A stretch of 64,000 nt of DNA from Egibacter rhizosphaerae (GCF_004322855.1 NZ_CP036402.1:1922001-1986000), one strand, 5' to 3'; counted from the first letter of the stretch, positions 8,626-16,428 are shown. The notes: generated from the sequence alone by a model not told the origin. A program made the numbers and translations.

Positions 8626-9081
8626 TCAGAAGCGGGGTTCCTGCGTTCGTGCCGTCACGTAGCTCGCTGGAATCGACAGGGCAGCGGCGAGGATGTGCGC
8701 GATCAAGACGCTGGGAGTGGCGGGCGCTGCAAGCACAGCGAGCGCACCGGTGTACATGCCCGCAACTGCGATTGCGATTGCCCGGGGGCGCCACGAGCTG
8801 CGACCGGCGAGTTCTCCGATGATGACGCCGGCGGCCCCGGCGACGGCGGCGGTCAGCAGCGTCTGCGTGAGGCCTGGGCCGGTGAGGACAGGCTGCGGAT
8901 CAATGAGTATGCTGTGCGCCTCGAGACGCCAGTAGAGCCGCTGCTGCACGAGCGCTTCCACCAGTCCGGTGACCACTGCGGCGAGCGTCAGCCCCAGCAG
9001 AGGCCACCCAGCCAGGTGCCAGGCTCGCCGCAGCCTCCAGGTCGCACGATCTCGCTCTCGCAGGTCGGTGGGTGCGCTCAT
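8626..9081 (-). CDS. Hypothetical membrane protein of sigma-factor locus
   Basis: A 151-residue protein and the last gene of a three-gene minus-strand operon. Its ATG overlaps the stop of the preceding gene (ATGA). A short Arg-rich cytoplasmic N-terminus is followed by about four hydrophobic helices, near residues 26-46, 70-90, 98-120 and 122-142. The loop between the first two helices contains QRLYWRLEAHSILIDPQP. I do not recognise the family. Tight coupling to a sigma factor and a single-pass membrane protein suggests a signal-sensing or anti-sigma accessory role. Confidence 0.6.
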   Translation of the reverse strand: MSAPTDLRERDRATWRLRRAWHLAGWPLLGLTLAAVVTGLVEALVQQRLYWRLEAHSILIDPQPVLTGPGLTQTLLTAAVAGAAGVIIGELAGRSSWRPRAIAIAVAGMYTGALAVLAAPATPSVLIAHILAAALSIPASYVTARTQEPRF

Positions 9082-9656
9082 GGCTCGGTGACCTCCCCGA
9101 GGTCGTAGCCGCGCAGGTCGAGATCGAACTCCGCCAGCGGCTGCTCGTCCGTTTCGCCTGTGGCGTCGTGCTCGTGCAGTTCGACAATCGCATGATGCTC
9201 ACCGAGGGGGAGGGTGAAGAACAGCTCGGTGACCCCGTCACCCTGCCGGCGTGAGGTGATCTCGGTGACCTCACCATCACCGTCGCCGGGGAACGAGGGA
9301 CTGCGTGCCCAGACGCGCCCCTCGTGTGCCTCGGCCTCGTCGAGCCAGGCCACCGCGCGCACGGCGTACCGGTCGTCGCTGAGTCGGGCGGCGTCGAGCA
9401 GCGCGATCGAGCTCCCTTCGGTCGATTCGACTGCGCCGATGGGGGTGTGGGTGTCGAGAGCGTCGTACCGGTCGGTCAGATGTTGATCGTCGGGGGCGGT
9501 GACCACCAAGATCCCGAGCCCGCCGATACCGCCGACCAAGAGCGTCCAGAAGATCACGCGGCGACGGAAGCGCCGCAGTGCCAGCCCGACGGTCTCCGGT
9601 GAGGGCTCGTCGGCGAGGTCGCGGAGCTCGTGTGGCGCAGGGGAAGGCTCAGTCAT
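9078..9656 (-). CDS. Single-pass membrane protein, candidate anti-sigma factor
   Basis: A 192-residue protein. Residues 1-33 are cytoplasmic (ETVGLALRRFRRR), about 34-54 form one helix (FWTLLVGGIGGLGILVV), and the rest is an acidic external domain with a beta-like pattern. It overlaps the sigma factor gene by eight bases and the next membrane gene by four. The position and topology suit an anti-sigma factor, but the short cytoplasmic part lacks a recognisable zinc-finger (HxxxCxxC) anti-sigma domain. The function is therefore inferred from context only. Confidence 0.6.
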   Translation of the reverse strand: MTEPSPAPHELRDLADEPSPETVGLALRRFRRRVIFWTLLVGGIGGLGILVVTAPDDQHLTDRYDALDTHTPIGAVESTEGSSIALLDAARLSDDRYAVRAVAWLDEAEAHEGRVWARSPSFPGDGDGEVTEITSRRQGDGVTELFFTLPLGEHHAIVELHEHDATGETDEQPLAEFDLDLRGYDLGEVTEP

Positions 9657-10131
9657 CGGGGTAGTGGTCCTTGAAGGCGCGGCGTGCCCGGTGCAGCTTC
9701 ACCTTCAGCGTTGTCGGGGTCGTGTCGAGCATCGTCGCTGCTTCTTCTCGGGGAAGGTCGAGCACGTCGCAAAGCACCAACACCTCGCGGTGGTTGCTGG
9801 GCAGTGCGGCCAAGGCTTGCTCGATCGCGAGCCGCGTGGGCGTGTCGCTGCTGGCAGCGGCAGCCACGTCCCCGGGTTCGGTGTCCGAGGGTTCGGCGAT
9901 TCGGCGTTTGCGCAGGTGCGACGCCACGACCCGGCGAGCGATGGTCAGCAGCCACGTGCGCACGTGCGCGTCGCCCCGGAACCTCAACGCGCCTCGGAAG
10001 GCGCGCACGAAGGTCTCCTGGGTGAGGTCCTCGGCGAGGTGGCGGTCGCCGACCATCCGCAGGATGTAGATGTACACATCCTGTTGATACGCGGCGAACA
10101 CATCGCTGAGGTCGATCTTGGCGCCGTCCAT
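9649..10131 (-). CDS. ECF RNA polymerase sigma factor
   Basis: About 160 residues from the ATG at 10131. Region 2 is seen as FAAYQQDVYIYILRMVGDRHLAEDLTQETFVRAF and RTWLLTIARRVVASHLRKRR. Region 4 is seen as ALAALPSNHREVLVLCDVLDLPREEAATMLDTTPTTLKVKLHRARRAF. Such factors redirect RNA polymerase to envelope- or stress-response promoters. The start is uncertain because an in-frame extension reaches 10227; MDGAKIDLSDVF is chosen as a natural start to region 2. It heads an operon with two membrane proteins, the likely sensors or inhibitors. Confidence 0.9.
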   Translation of the reverse strand: MDGAKIDLSDVFAAYQQDVYIYILRMVGDRHLAEDLTQETFVRAFRGALRFRGDAHVRTWLLTIARRVVASHLRKRRIAEPSDTEPGDVAAAASSDTPTRLAIEQALAALPSNHREVLVLCDVLDLPREEAATMLDTTPTTLKVKLHRARRAFKDHYPDD

Positions 10132-10317
10132 ACATGCCGCATGAGACGCACCCACCCGGCGCGCGGTTACACGCTTCCTTCCGATAGATCGAAGCTCTCG
10201 ACTTGCTTGAGTCGTGCGAGCGAGCAACTGACAGCCTGCGCACCACGTCGCTCAAGTCGACTGCAGCTGCAGCGTTCCTGCGGAGACTCAGGTGCGTAGC
10301 TGTGGACCCTTCCCCGC

Positions 10318-10364
10318 AGACCTTCGCGAACTCCCTGGTCAGCGCGTCATGAGATCAAGCCGCC
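10318..10364 (+). repeat. Dispersed repeat, copy 2 (compound)
   Basis: Positions 10318-10344 match 8539-8565 (25/27). The right part, GGTCAGCG-N6-GAGATCAAGCCGCC (10337-10364), matches 11705-11732 at all 22 fixed positions. This copy therefore sits between the sigma cassette and the toxin-antitoxin cassette and shares sequence with a repeat on the far side of each. Confidence 0.7.
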
Positions 10365-10402
10365 AAGGCCACGCGCGGGTACCTGGCCCGAGGGGCCAAC
10401 CA

Positions 10403-10421
10403 GTTGCATAGTATCTGCAAC
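10403..10421 (+). promoter_or_regulatory. Inverted repeat operator before RHH antitoxin gene
   Basis: GTTGCA (10403-10408) and TGCAAC (10416-10421) form a perfect inverted repeat around TAGTATC. It lies 43 bases before the antitoxin start. Ribbon-helix-helix antitoxins normally repress their own operon through such short palindromes. Confidence 0.55.
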
Positions 10422-10463
10422 CCGGTACCGTAGCCAGCGTTCCCGAGTAGGAAGGCCGTTGCC

Positions 10464-10856
10464 ATGTCAGGCCCGACGATCGGCTTCTCAGTGGGCCCCT
10501 CCGACCAGGAGCGTGTCCAGCGGCTTGCCGACCGCTACGCCCACGGCAACCGTAGCTCGTGGCTGCGTCAGGCCATCGACCTGTTCGAGGAGAAGGCCCT
10601 GTTCGACACCTTGGCGGATGTGCAGGCCAGAGGCGACCGGCTCACGGCGCGGCGAGGCATCGACCGCGACGTTCTCGCCGGTCTGATCGCAGAGGCGGCA
10701 GCGAATCCCGACAGCCGTCATGCCCAGCGTGTGGCGTCCCTGATCGAGCAGTTCGCAGACGGGTCCGAACTCGATGAAGTGGAAGCGAACCACGAAGCCG
10801 CGGAGGCGTTCATGTCCGCTGCCAGCACAGAATCCCCTGCGGCCGCGGATGCCTGA
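10464..10856 (+). CDS. Ribbon-helix-helix antitoxin-like protein
   Basis: A 130-residue protein. Residues 5-45 fit a CopG/RHH fold: a short beta strand (TIGFSVGPSD), then helix ERVQRLADRY, turn HGNRSS and helix WLRQAIDLFEEK. The C-terminal 80 residues are acidic and helical, as expected for a toxin-neutralising tail. The start at 10464 follows AGTAGGAAGGCC. The toxin-like gene begins three bases after its stop. Together with the upstream inverted repeat this makes a self-regulated toxin-antitoxin module likely. Confidence 0.72.
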   Translation: MSGPTIGFSVGPSDQERVQRLADRYAHGNRSSWLRQAIDLFEEKALFDTLADVQARGDRLTARRGIDRDVLAGLIAEAAANPDSRHAQRVASLIEQFADGSELDEVEANHEAAEAFMSAASTESPAAADA

Positions 10857-10858
10857 CG

Positions 10859-11353
10859 GTGCCGCTGGTCGTCTACGACGCGCAGCTGCTCGCTGCCGCC
10901 ACAGCGTTCGCGGGTGCCACCTACCAGTCATGGCCTGACGTGCCCCCATACACGTCCAACCCTGAGGCGGACTGCATCGGCATCGTGTCTTCCTCGCCAA
11001 GGCACGGCACCGATTTCGGTCTTGTGCTCAGCCGCGGCTTGCTAACGCAGGTTCAGGCGGTGCTCGCAGACGACGTCGGCCTGGCCCAGCGTGACATCGA
11101 CGAGTACATCTTCGCCCTGCTCACCTTCGCCCGGGCAAGTGGCGGCAGCATCGTCGCGGACCCGCCATTGCCCGCGACGAATCCTCCGCATGTGGAGGTA
11201 CCGCTTGAGCTTGCAAGCAGAGCCGGGAACATGCTGGTGGCAGCGCATCCCGATCTGGTGAAGCTCGGTCCCCGCTGGGGGCCACAGCGAACCTTCGTGC
11301 TTCGCCCCCGAGACTTCACCGAGAAGGTCGACGCCGCACGGCGGACCCGCTGA
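10859..11353 (+). CDS. Divergent PIN-like toxin
   Basis: A 164-residue protein beginning with GTG three bases after the antitoxin stop. The N-terminus VVYDAQLLAAA resembles the first PIN strand and its metal-binding aspartate (here Asp7). The later segment HVEVPLELASRAGNMLVAAHPDLVKLGP follows the PIN pattern of (D)xxxLELA...ADxIVTxDxDLL found in COG1569-like toxins. Two acidic positions expected there appear changed (HVEV and AAHPD), so RNase activity may be altered or lost. The pairing with an RHH gene supports a toxin-antitoxin role; the PIN assignment itself is moderate. Confidence 0.55.
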   Translation: MPLVVYDAQLLAAATAFAGATYQSWPDVPPYTSNPEADCIGIVSSSPRHGTDFGLVLSRGLLTQVQAVLADDVGLAQRDIDEYIFALLTFARASGGSIVADPPLPATNPPHVEVPLELASRAGNMLVAAHPDLVKLGPRWGPQRTFVLRPRDFTEKVDAARRTR

Positions 11354-11961
11354 ACCCAACGAGGCGACACCCCTACGTGACTTCGTCCCAACGCCGTCAC
11401 ACGGGGGGGCAACCGCACGGACCTCCTTGCCGTTGCTCGAGAACTGCGGAAGGCGGGCGCTCCTGACCCTTCCACGCACCGACGTCCCGGAGTTGCTACG
11501 CGAGGTATCAGGGGAGCCCAAGACCCGCATCAAGTCCTCTCGCAGAGCAACTGACCGACGCGCTCCTCAATCAAGGGGTGCAGGTCTACCCTGGCTCGAG
11601 CACACCACGACCGGAGACAATGTCCGGGTCCAGTATCCGCTGCCCGTGTGGAGACTCGCCTTACTAACCTGTGGAGCCACCTTCAGGTGCCCCACGAACG
11701 CCCAGGTCAGCGAGTTTCGAGATCAAGCCGCCGCGGGCATGGTCTCAAAACTGTGTCGGTGTCGCGCTCAGAACTCGCGTTACGGCGTTGCTGGGGCGGG
11801 TTGACGGGTCGATCGAGCGGGGTCGCCGCAGCGGGGAGCGTCGCCGAGGGGCTGCGGCGGCGCGCTGATGGTTCCGCGGGGCGGCGAGGCGGTCTGATGA
11901 CGCTAAACCGTTGGACGGCGTCGTGCGTGAACTGGGTGAGGCTGCACGATGCGTGGGAGCG
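11354..11961 (+). other. 608-base gap, possible decayed coding sequence
   Basis: No intact gene is convincing here. Short protein-like stretches occur in different frames: TDLLAVARELRKAG near 11420-11460, LAEQLTDALLNQGVQVYPGS near 11545-11605, and DNVRVQYPLPVWRLALL near 11618-11668. Together they look like a broken gene with frame changes, but I cannot name it. The right half contains a dispersed repeat (11705-11732). Promoter elements of the sigma gene at 11962 must lie at the end. Confidence 0.35.
11705..11732 (+). repeat. Dispersed repeat, copy 3
   Basis: The pattern GGTCAGCG-N6-GAGATCAAGCCGCC is identical at its fixed positions to 10337-10364, in the same orientation and 1,368 bases away. 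The two copies flank the RHH/PIN toxin-antitoxin cassette. Confidence 0.65.
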
Positions 11962-12480
11962 ATGGACGAGGGGGCGATGTTCTGTGACCGGATCCGGCCC
12001 CGGCTGGTGGGCTCGCTGAGCTTGCATGTCGGCGATTCGGGGGTGGCCGAGGAGCTGGCGCAGGAGACGCTGGTCCGAGTGTGGTCACGCTGGTCGCACG
12101 TGCGCGGGCTGGATGCCCCGGAGGCGTGGGCCCACCGCGTGGCGGCCAACCTGGCGAACTCGTGGTGGCGGCGCTGGCAGGCGGAGCAACGCGCCAGGCG
12201 CCGCCACGGTCCTGCGGTGCAGGAGTCCGAGGGGGGCGCCGATCCCGGGGACGCGATGGCGGTGCGTGCCGCGGTGGCGGACCTGCCCCGCCGGCAGCGA
12301 GAGGCGCTGGTTCTGCGCTACTACGTTGGCTGCTCGGTCGACGAGACTGCGCAGGTGATGGGACGGGCGCCCGGCACGGTCAAGGCGCTGTGCCACCAGG
12401 CCATCACACGCCTTCGCGCAGCCGGCATTCGCGAGGAGGCCGCCCGGGAGCCGAGCCGGGAGGTTGCCGATGACAGATGA
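11962..12480 (+). CDS. ECF RNA polymerase sigma factor
   Basis: About 172 residues from the ATG at 11962, which follows GTGGGAGCG. Region 2 reads DSGVAEELAQETLVRVWSRW followed by APEAWAHRVAANLANSWWRRW. Region 4 reads LPRRQREALVLRYYVGCSVDETAQVMGRAPGTVKALCHQAITRLR. The tryptophan-rich region 2 and the LRYY motif are typical of actinobacterial SigE/SigM-like ECF factors. The gene overlaps the next one, a large single-pass membrane protein that probably senses or restrains it. An in-frame TTG at 11911 would add 17 residues. Confidence 0.9.
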   Translation: MDEGAMFCDRIRPRLVGSLSLHVGDSGVAEELAQETLVRVWSRWSHVRGLDAPEAWAHRVAANLANSWWRRWQAEQRARRRHGPAVQESEGGADPGDAMAVRAAVADLPRRQREALVLRYYVGCSVDETAQVMGRAPGTVKALCHQAITRLRAAGIREEAAREPSREVADDR

Positions 12481-13981
12481 GGGCCTGGGCGATCGCCTGT
12501 CCCGTGCAGCGGCCACACCCCGCCTCGACCCCCACCTCGCAGCGTCGGAGGTCGCGCGCCGCGGTCGACGCCGTCACCGGCAACGCGTTGCCGGCTGGTC
12601 CGCGCTGCCTGTGCTCGTGGTGCTGGCCGGCGTGTCCTTGGTGGGGCTGCTGCCCGAGGGCGAGACCACTGTCGAGCTCGTCCCGTCCGACGATGATGGA
12701 ACCGTGTCGGAGGTAGCGGTGCCGCCCGAGGGCGAGACCGCCGCCGCTGAGCTCGATGACGGCTCGCCGGTGTTCGTCGTCCACCACGACGACGGCGACG
12801 TCGATGTGCTGTCGGCGGTCAGCACCCACCTCGACCACCTCGTGGTCTGGTGCGCGCCCGAGCAGGTGTTCATCGAGCCGGTGGGCGCGACGGTGTACGA
12901 GGCAGATGGGCAGTGGCAGGGTGGGCCGGCCCATGCCGGCTTGGCCGCCTATGACGTCGAGGTGGTCGAGCACGACGGCCAGACGCGCGCCCGAGTCGGC
13001 TACCTGAATGAGCCGCCGGAGCGCCCCAGCGACGAGGGAGAGGCGCTGCCCGGCGAATGCGACGAGTTGACGATGATCGACGGCGACGGCGACCTCGCCG
13101 CCGAGCCCGACGGGGTGCTCCTGCCCACCCCGTTCCACCGCCACCCGATCGACGTGGCCGATCTCGAGAGCCTCGCGTCGGGGACCACTGCCGTGGTGGA
13201 GGCCACCCTCGACCTCGACGCCGACCCGGCGCGGCTGTGCAATGCCGACCGCGAGGGCTGTAGCGACGCCGGCGTGACGGTTGCCTCGAGCTGGTGGCAC
13301 GACGAGCCCCTCGAGGGCTACCGGGGCGCCACCGTCGGGCGGTTCCTCGTCCGCATCGACGACGGCGCGGTCGGCGCCCTAGCCCAGCTGCGACGCGAGA
13401 CCAGCGACCCCGAGGGGCTCTACCACGCCGACGACGACCTCACCCGCGCCCAGCAACGGCATGACCTCGGCGAGTACGGCGAGCTGTTCATCACCCCCGC
13501 TGGCGAGACCTGCCTCGTCGACGCCGACGGGCGCACGGAGCACTGCGCCGACCTGTCCGAGCACCCCCACGGCGAGCCATCGGTGGCCTTCGTCGACCAC
13601 GGCGCCCGCGAGGCCGACGGGGAAACCGCCCGCTCGCTGTCTCCCGTCGTCCTGGCGCCGGTGCCCGACGGCGTCGAGGCCGCCCAGATGCTCGTCGGAG
13701 CGCGCGGCGGCGTCGAGCCAGCCGAGGTCGAGTTGCTCACCGAAGGCGCGCGTCAGGGCGCTGCCGAGGCCGAGGACGCTGCAGACCACGTGGTCACCGA
13801 GCTCGAGCCCTCAGTGATGTGGGGGCGGGTCCCGCCTGCAGAGGAGTGCGTCGCCTACGCGCTGCTCGACGCCGACGGCGACCTCGTCGAGGTCATCGAG
13901 GACGTCGAGACCGTCATGCCCGACGAGGGCCTCACCGATTTCGAGCGCAACGCTCGCGAAGAGCACTCCCGGGGCTGCTGA
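12470..13981 (+). CDS. Large single-pass membrane protein coupled to ECF sigma factor
   Basis: A 503-residue protein. The ATG at 12470 overlaps the sigma factor gene by 11 bases. The short cytoplasmic part (LSRAAATPRLDPHLAASEVARRGRRRHRQR) matches the N-terminal style of proteins encoded after SigE-type factors. One helix lies near residues 42-62 (LPVLVVLAGVSLVGLL). A very acidic external domain of about 430 residues follows with several cysteines (WCAP, GECDEL, RLCNADREGC, EECVAYA) that could make disulfides. No enzymatic family is recognised. Its role as an anti-sigma or surface sensor is inferred from coupling. Confidence 0.65.
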   Translation: MTDEGLGDRLSRAAATPRLDPHLAASEVARRGRRRHRQRVAGWSALPVLVVLAGVSLVGLLPEGETTVELVPSDDDGTVSEVAVPPEGETAAAELDDGSPVFVVHHDDGDVDVLSAVSTHLDHLVVWCAPEQVFIEPVGATVYEADGQWQGGPAHAGLAAYDVEVVEHDGQTRARVGYLNEPPERPSDEGEALPGECDELTMIDGDGDLAAEPDGVLLPTPFHRHPIDVADLESLASGTTAVVEATLDLDADPARLCNADREGCSDAGVTVASSWWHDEPLEGYRGATVGRFLVRIDDGAVGALAQLRRETSDPEGLYHADDDLTRAQQRHDLGEYGELFITPAGETCLVDADGRTEHCADLSEHPHGEPSVAFVDHGAREADGETARSLSPVVLAPVPDGVEAAQMLVGARGGVEPAEVELLTEGARQGAAEAEDAADHVVTELEPSVMWGRVPPAEECVAYALLDADGDLVEVIEDVETVMPDEGLTDFERNAREEHSRGC

Positions 13982-14124
13982 ACCCACGAGCGCCAACCGC
14001 TCGGGCGCGTGCCATCACCGCCGACTGGCCGACGAAGCGATCGGCTCGGCGTCCTGATGTCGCGAGCCGGTCCCTACCTCGCGGCGGCACCCCGGTCCCA
14101 TCCACCTGGCGAGCGACACTGGCT

Positions 14125-14601
14125 TCACGTGCGGGACCCGGTCCCTGTTTCCGCCAGATCCGCAAGCCGGTCGAGAGATGCCTGCAACATCTCGGACGTT
14201 GTGGACCGAGCGCGGGCGAATCGATTCTCGTCCGTTAGTTGTGACCAGTCATAGGTGTGCGTCACCTTCGTTGTCGACCCTCCCGTCGGCTCAAGCTCCC
14301 ACCGCCACAGGTGACCGGCCGGTCGCTGACCCGGATCGGCCGGCAGCCAGGCAATGCGCCGCGCCTCCTCGAACTCCACGACGTGGTTCTCGCGGACGCT
14401 GCCCCTCGTAAGGACCATGGTGAACACGTCCCCCGCGCCACGGACCCGTTGCCCCACGGGCGCCTCAGCCAGGTTGTCGTTGCCATCCCACCGCGCTTGC
14501 TGGGACGGGTCTGCGATGAGATCAAAGATCACCTCCACGCTGGCGGCCACCTCACGAGTGACCTTCACGTTGCGGGAGACCTCGGCGTCATCGTCGGTCA
14601 T
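14125..14601 (-). CDS. SRPBCC (START-like) family protein
   Basis: About 158 residues from the ATG at 14601. The N-terminus (VKVTREVAASVEVIFDLIADPSQQARWDGN) is typical of polyketide cyclase/START-like helix-grip proteins. The later strand segments GHLWRWELEPTGGSTTKVTHTYDWSQL and a C-terminal helix (RSTTSEMLQASLDRLADLAE) complete the fold. Such proteins bind hydrophobic ligands. No neighbour suggests the ligand. An in-frame extension upstream to 14652 looks non-coding. Confidence 0.85.
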   Translation of the reverse strand: MTDDDAEVSRNVKVTREVAASVEVIFDLIADPSQQARWDGNDNLAEAPVGQRVRGAGDVFTMVLTRGSVRENHVVEFEEARRIAWLPADPGQRPAGHLWRWELEPTGGSTTKVTHTYDWSQLTDENRFARARSTTSEMLQASLDRLADLAETGTGSRT

Positions 14602-14769
14602 GGAACAGCTCCTCGGACTGTCACGTGGCTGCGTGCACCACACCGCAGCCACCCTTACTCGGGCGCGACCCGTGTCTACCAGACTTCGGACGACGAGCCG
14701 ATCGTGGCGCCATCGACACTATGCGCGGCCACAGCCCCCTAGCCAACGCGTACGCAGTTACCGCTCTGA

Positions 14770-15032
14770 ACGCCAGCGAGAACCTCGGTATCCGGGCGAT
14801 GCTCATCGCCGGTGCGGGCGCCGTGATCGGGTCGCTGCTCGGCACGTTCTACGGCTACGTCGGTTCGATGACCGTGCTCGGCGAGCTGGCCGACGGTGTT
14901 CGACTGGCGGTGCCGTGGCTGCAGCTCGCGGCGTTGGTCGCCATCTCGTTGCTCGCCGGTGTCACCGCGTCGGTCCTGCCGGGTCGTCGCGCCGCGCGCA
15001 CCTCACCGGTGGCCGCCTTGGCGAACGAGTGA
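14770..15032 (+). pseudogene. C-terminal fragment of FtsX-like ABC permease
   Basis: Only the last roughly 85 residues of a permease remain. There is a helix (AMLIAGAGAVIGSLLGTFYG), a loop (LGELADGVRLAVPW), a second helix (LQLAALVAISLLAGVTASVL) and the standard ending GRRAARTSPVAALANE. It corresponds to the C-terminal block of the complete permeases at 3950 and 34420. The preceding codons (ANAYAVTALNASENLGIR) do not continue a permease. No ATPase or permease 5' part is nearby, so most of an exporter operon has been lost. Confidence 0.75.
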
Positions 15033-15107
15033 CCAGCTCGCAGCTTGACACCCATAGGAGCTTCACCGCCGCCCTCCGGGGCGACGACGTGGATGTCGGA
15101 GTCAGTC

Positions 15108-15533
15108 TCAAGACCGGTCAGGCAGTGTTGGAACGCCCACTGCCATGGCGGCAGTCGCCAGGCGCGTGTCCCATGTGGCGACAATCAGTCCGTCGGCGTC
15201 GACGAGCAGGGCACTGGCGAGATGGATCGCGTCGAATCCGCTGAGTGCGTGCTCCTCGGCAATATCCCCCGCACGCTGACCCACCCCTTGGGATACTTCT
15301 ACGAGGCGCAATGCTGACCACAGCTGACCCCAAAGACGCCTGGCGCCCTCGTTCTGCTCGGTGGTCAACCGCGCTGCGCGATGCGCGGCAGCGAGGGCCG
15401 CCCGAACCTCAGCGTGCGCGACCCGGCTCGAGAGCACCGCATCAGCGCCATCCCACAGCGCGGCGGCGGCGTCGCTGCCGTGTTCCTCGATCACCAACTT
15501 GACCAGCGCGCTGGAATCGAAGTACGCGATCAC
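15108..15533 (-). CDS. vapC: VapC-type PIN-domain ribonuclease toxin
   Basis: A 141-residue PIN protein with all four expected acidic residues: Asp6 in YFDSSALVKLV, Glu42 in HAEVRAAL, Asp101 in SGFDAIHLASAL and Asp122 in ATWDTRLATAA. Such enzymes cleave RNA, often tRNA, when freed from their antitoxin. Its ATG overlaps the antitoxin stop by four bases (ATGA), the usual antitoxin-first order. The active site looks intact, so the toxin is probably functional. Confidence 0.92.
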   Translation of the reverse strand: MIAYFDSSALVKLVIEEHGSDAAAALWDGADAVLSSRVAHAEVRAALAAAHRAARLTTEQNEGARRLWGQLWSALRLVEVSQGVGQRAGDIAEEHALSGFDAIHLASALLVDADGLIVATWDTRLATAAMAVGVPTLPDRS

Positions 15534-15805
15534 GCCCGGCGAGCCTCACGCTCGCTCGTGACATACTCCGACACTCCGCCCTGTGCCTCGATGCGTCGCA
15601 GCTCACGGGCCGAGAGCCGATCCTGTGCCGGACGGCTTACGTGTCCCTCAGCAGTGAGTCGTTCCAGCATCGACGGGACCCCCGCCCGAATAAGACGCGC
15701 CACCGGTCGGCCCCGATCGGTGATGACCACTTCCTCACCCGCCTGGACCCGTTCGATCCAGCGTTTGAGCTCCCGGCGCAGCTCCGCAACCCCAACCTCG
15801 GACAT
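15530..15805 (-). CDS. vapB: Phd/YefM-type antitoxin
   Basis: A 91-residue antitoxin. The Phd/YefM pattern is clear: VGVAELRRELKRWIERVQAGEEVVITDRGRPVARLI. A charged helical tail (LSARELRRIEAQGGVSEYV) follows that should wrap the toxin. There are two adjacent ATG codons (15808 and 15805); the second is better spaced from AGGAGG. It likely represses the pair through the palindromes just upstream. Confidence 0.9.
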   Translation of the reverse strand: MSEVGVAELRRELKRWIERVQAGEEVVITDRGRPVARLIRAGVPSMLERLTAEGHVSRPAQDRLSARELRRIEAQGGVSEYVTSEREARRA

Positions 15806-15815
15806 CATCACCTCC

Positions 15816-15849
15816 TGTACATCTCGACGTCGGTCGATTGTACATGTAC
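15816..15849 (-). promoter_or_regulatory. TGTACA palindromes upstream of vapBC
   Basis: TGTACA (15816-15821) and the 10-base palindrome GTACATGTAC (15840-15849) lie directly upstream of the antitoxin start, about 25 bases centre to centre. These AT-rich dyads in GC-rich DNA fit an autoregulatory operator of the Phd-type antitoxin. Confidence 0.5.
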
Positions 15850-15945
15850 GCGAGACTCCACCAGGGCGTGCGGCGACGCGTCGGCGCCCGCGGTCCAACC
15901 CCCTCCGCGCTGCCGCCGAGTTCCGCCTCGCCGGGGCGCGGCAGG

Positions 15946-16428
15946 CTACGGCGACTGCTCCGGCGCCGGCGTCGGTGCCCACACGACCTCGAACCGCTCG
16001 CACACCACCGCGAGATCAAGCGTGAACGCCATGCCGAGCGCGTCGCATGTCGCGCCGAGCGCGTCGCGGTGGACCTCGCGCCAGTGGCCCAGCGAACCGT
16101 CCCCCTCCCCCTCCCCCTCCCCCTCCCCCTCGACCCTCGCGAACTCGGTATCCACGTCATCGAAACGACGAACGTCCACGCGCGCGGTCTCGATCACGCA
16201 GACGGGGTCGCCCCCTCCATCAAGGATGACCGAACGATCACCAGCGGCGGGCCGCGGCTGCCCCTCGGCCTCGTACTCCGCGAGCAGCGAGGTCGTCGCC
16301 CGTTTCCGCCCCGCAAGGACGAGCGCGGCGAGTTCGTCGGCCGTCTGCGCGTCGAGCCCGAACGCGAACGACTCCCTCGGTAGCGGCATGCCGGTGGCAT
16401 CCTCATAGGCCCGTCGGAACGCCTCCAC
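15946..16428 (-). CDS. ASCH-domain protein
   Basis: About 160 residues from a GTG at 16428 preceded by GGGGAGGGG. The ASCH pattern (formerly DUF984) is visible. FAFGLDAQTADELAALVLAGRKRATTSLL is followed by the barrel segment AAGDRSVILDGGGDPVCVIETARVDVRRFDDVD and an ending like LAVVCERFEVVW. ASCH domains are thought to bind RNA or modified nucleosides; some are amidohydrolases. An in-frame Glu-Gly repeat from an AGGGGG tract interrupts the domain just after FARVEGEG. It stands alone; a longer in-frame start at 16485 cannot be excluded. Confidence 0.8.
   Translation of the reverse strand: MEAFRRAYEDATGMPLPRESFAFGLDAQTADELAALVLAGRKRATTSLLAEYEAEGQPRPAAGDRSVILDGGGDPVCVIETARVDVRRFDDVDTEFARVEGEGEGEGEGDGSLGHWREVHRDALGATCDALGMAFTLDLAVVCERFEVVWAPTPAPEQSP
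16101..16130 (+). repeat. Hexanucleotide repeat CCCCCT x5 inside ASCH gene
   Basis: Five perfect tandem copies of CCCCCT encode (on the minus strand) alternating Glu and Gly. Changes in copy number keep the reading frame and would change the length of an acidic loop by two residues each. Confidence 0.8.

Noticed and set aside
11427-11804. A possible gene of 125 codons in the gap after the toxin-antitoxin pair
   Set aside because: The translation lacks any recognisable pattern, has no ribosome binding site, and protein-like stretches occur in other frames; it is better viewed as decayed sequence.
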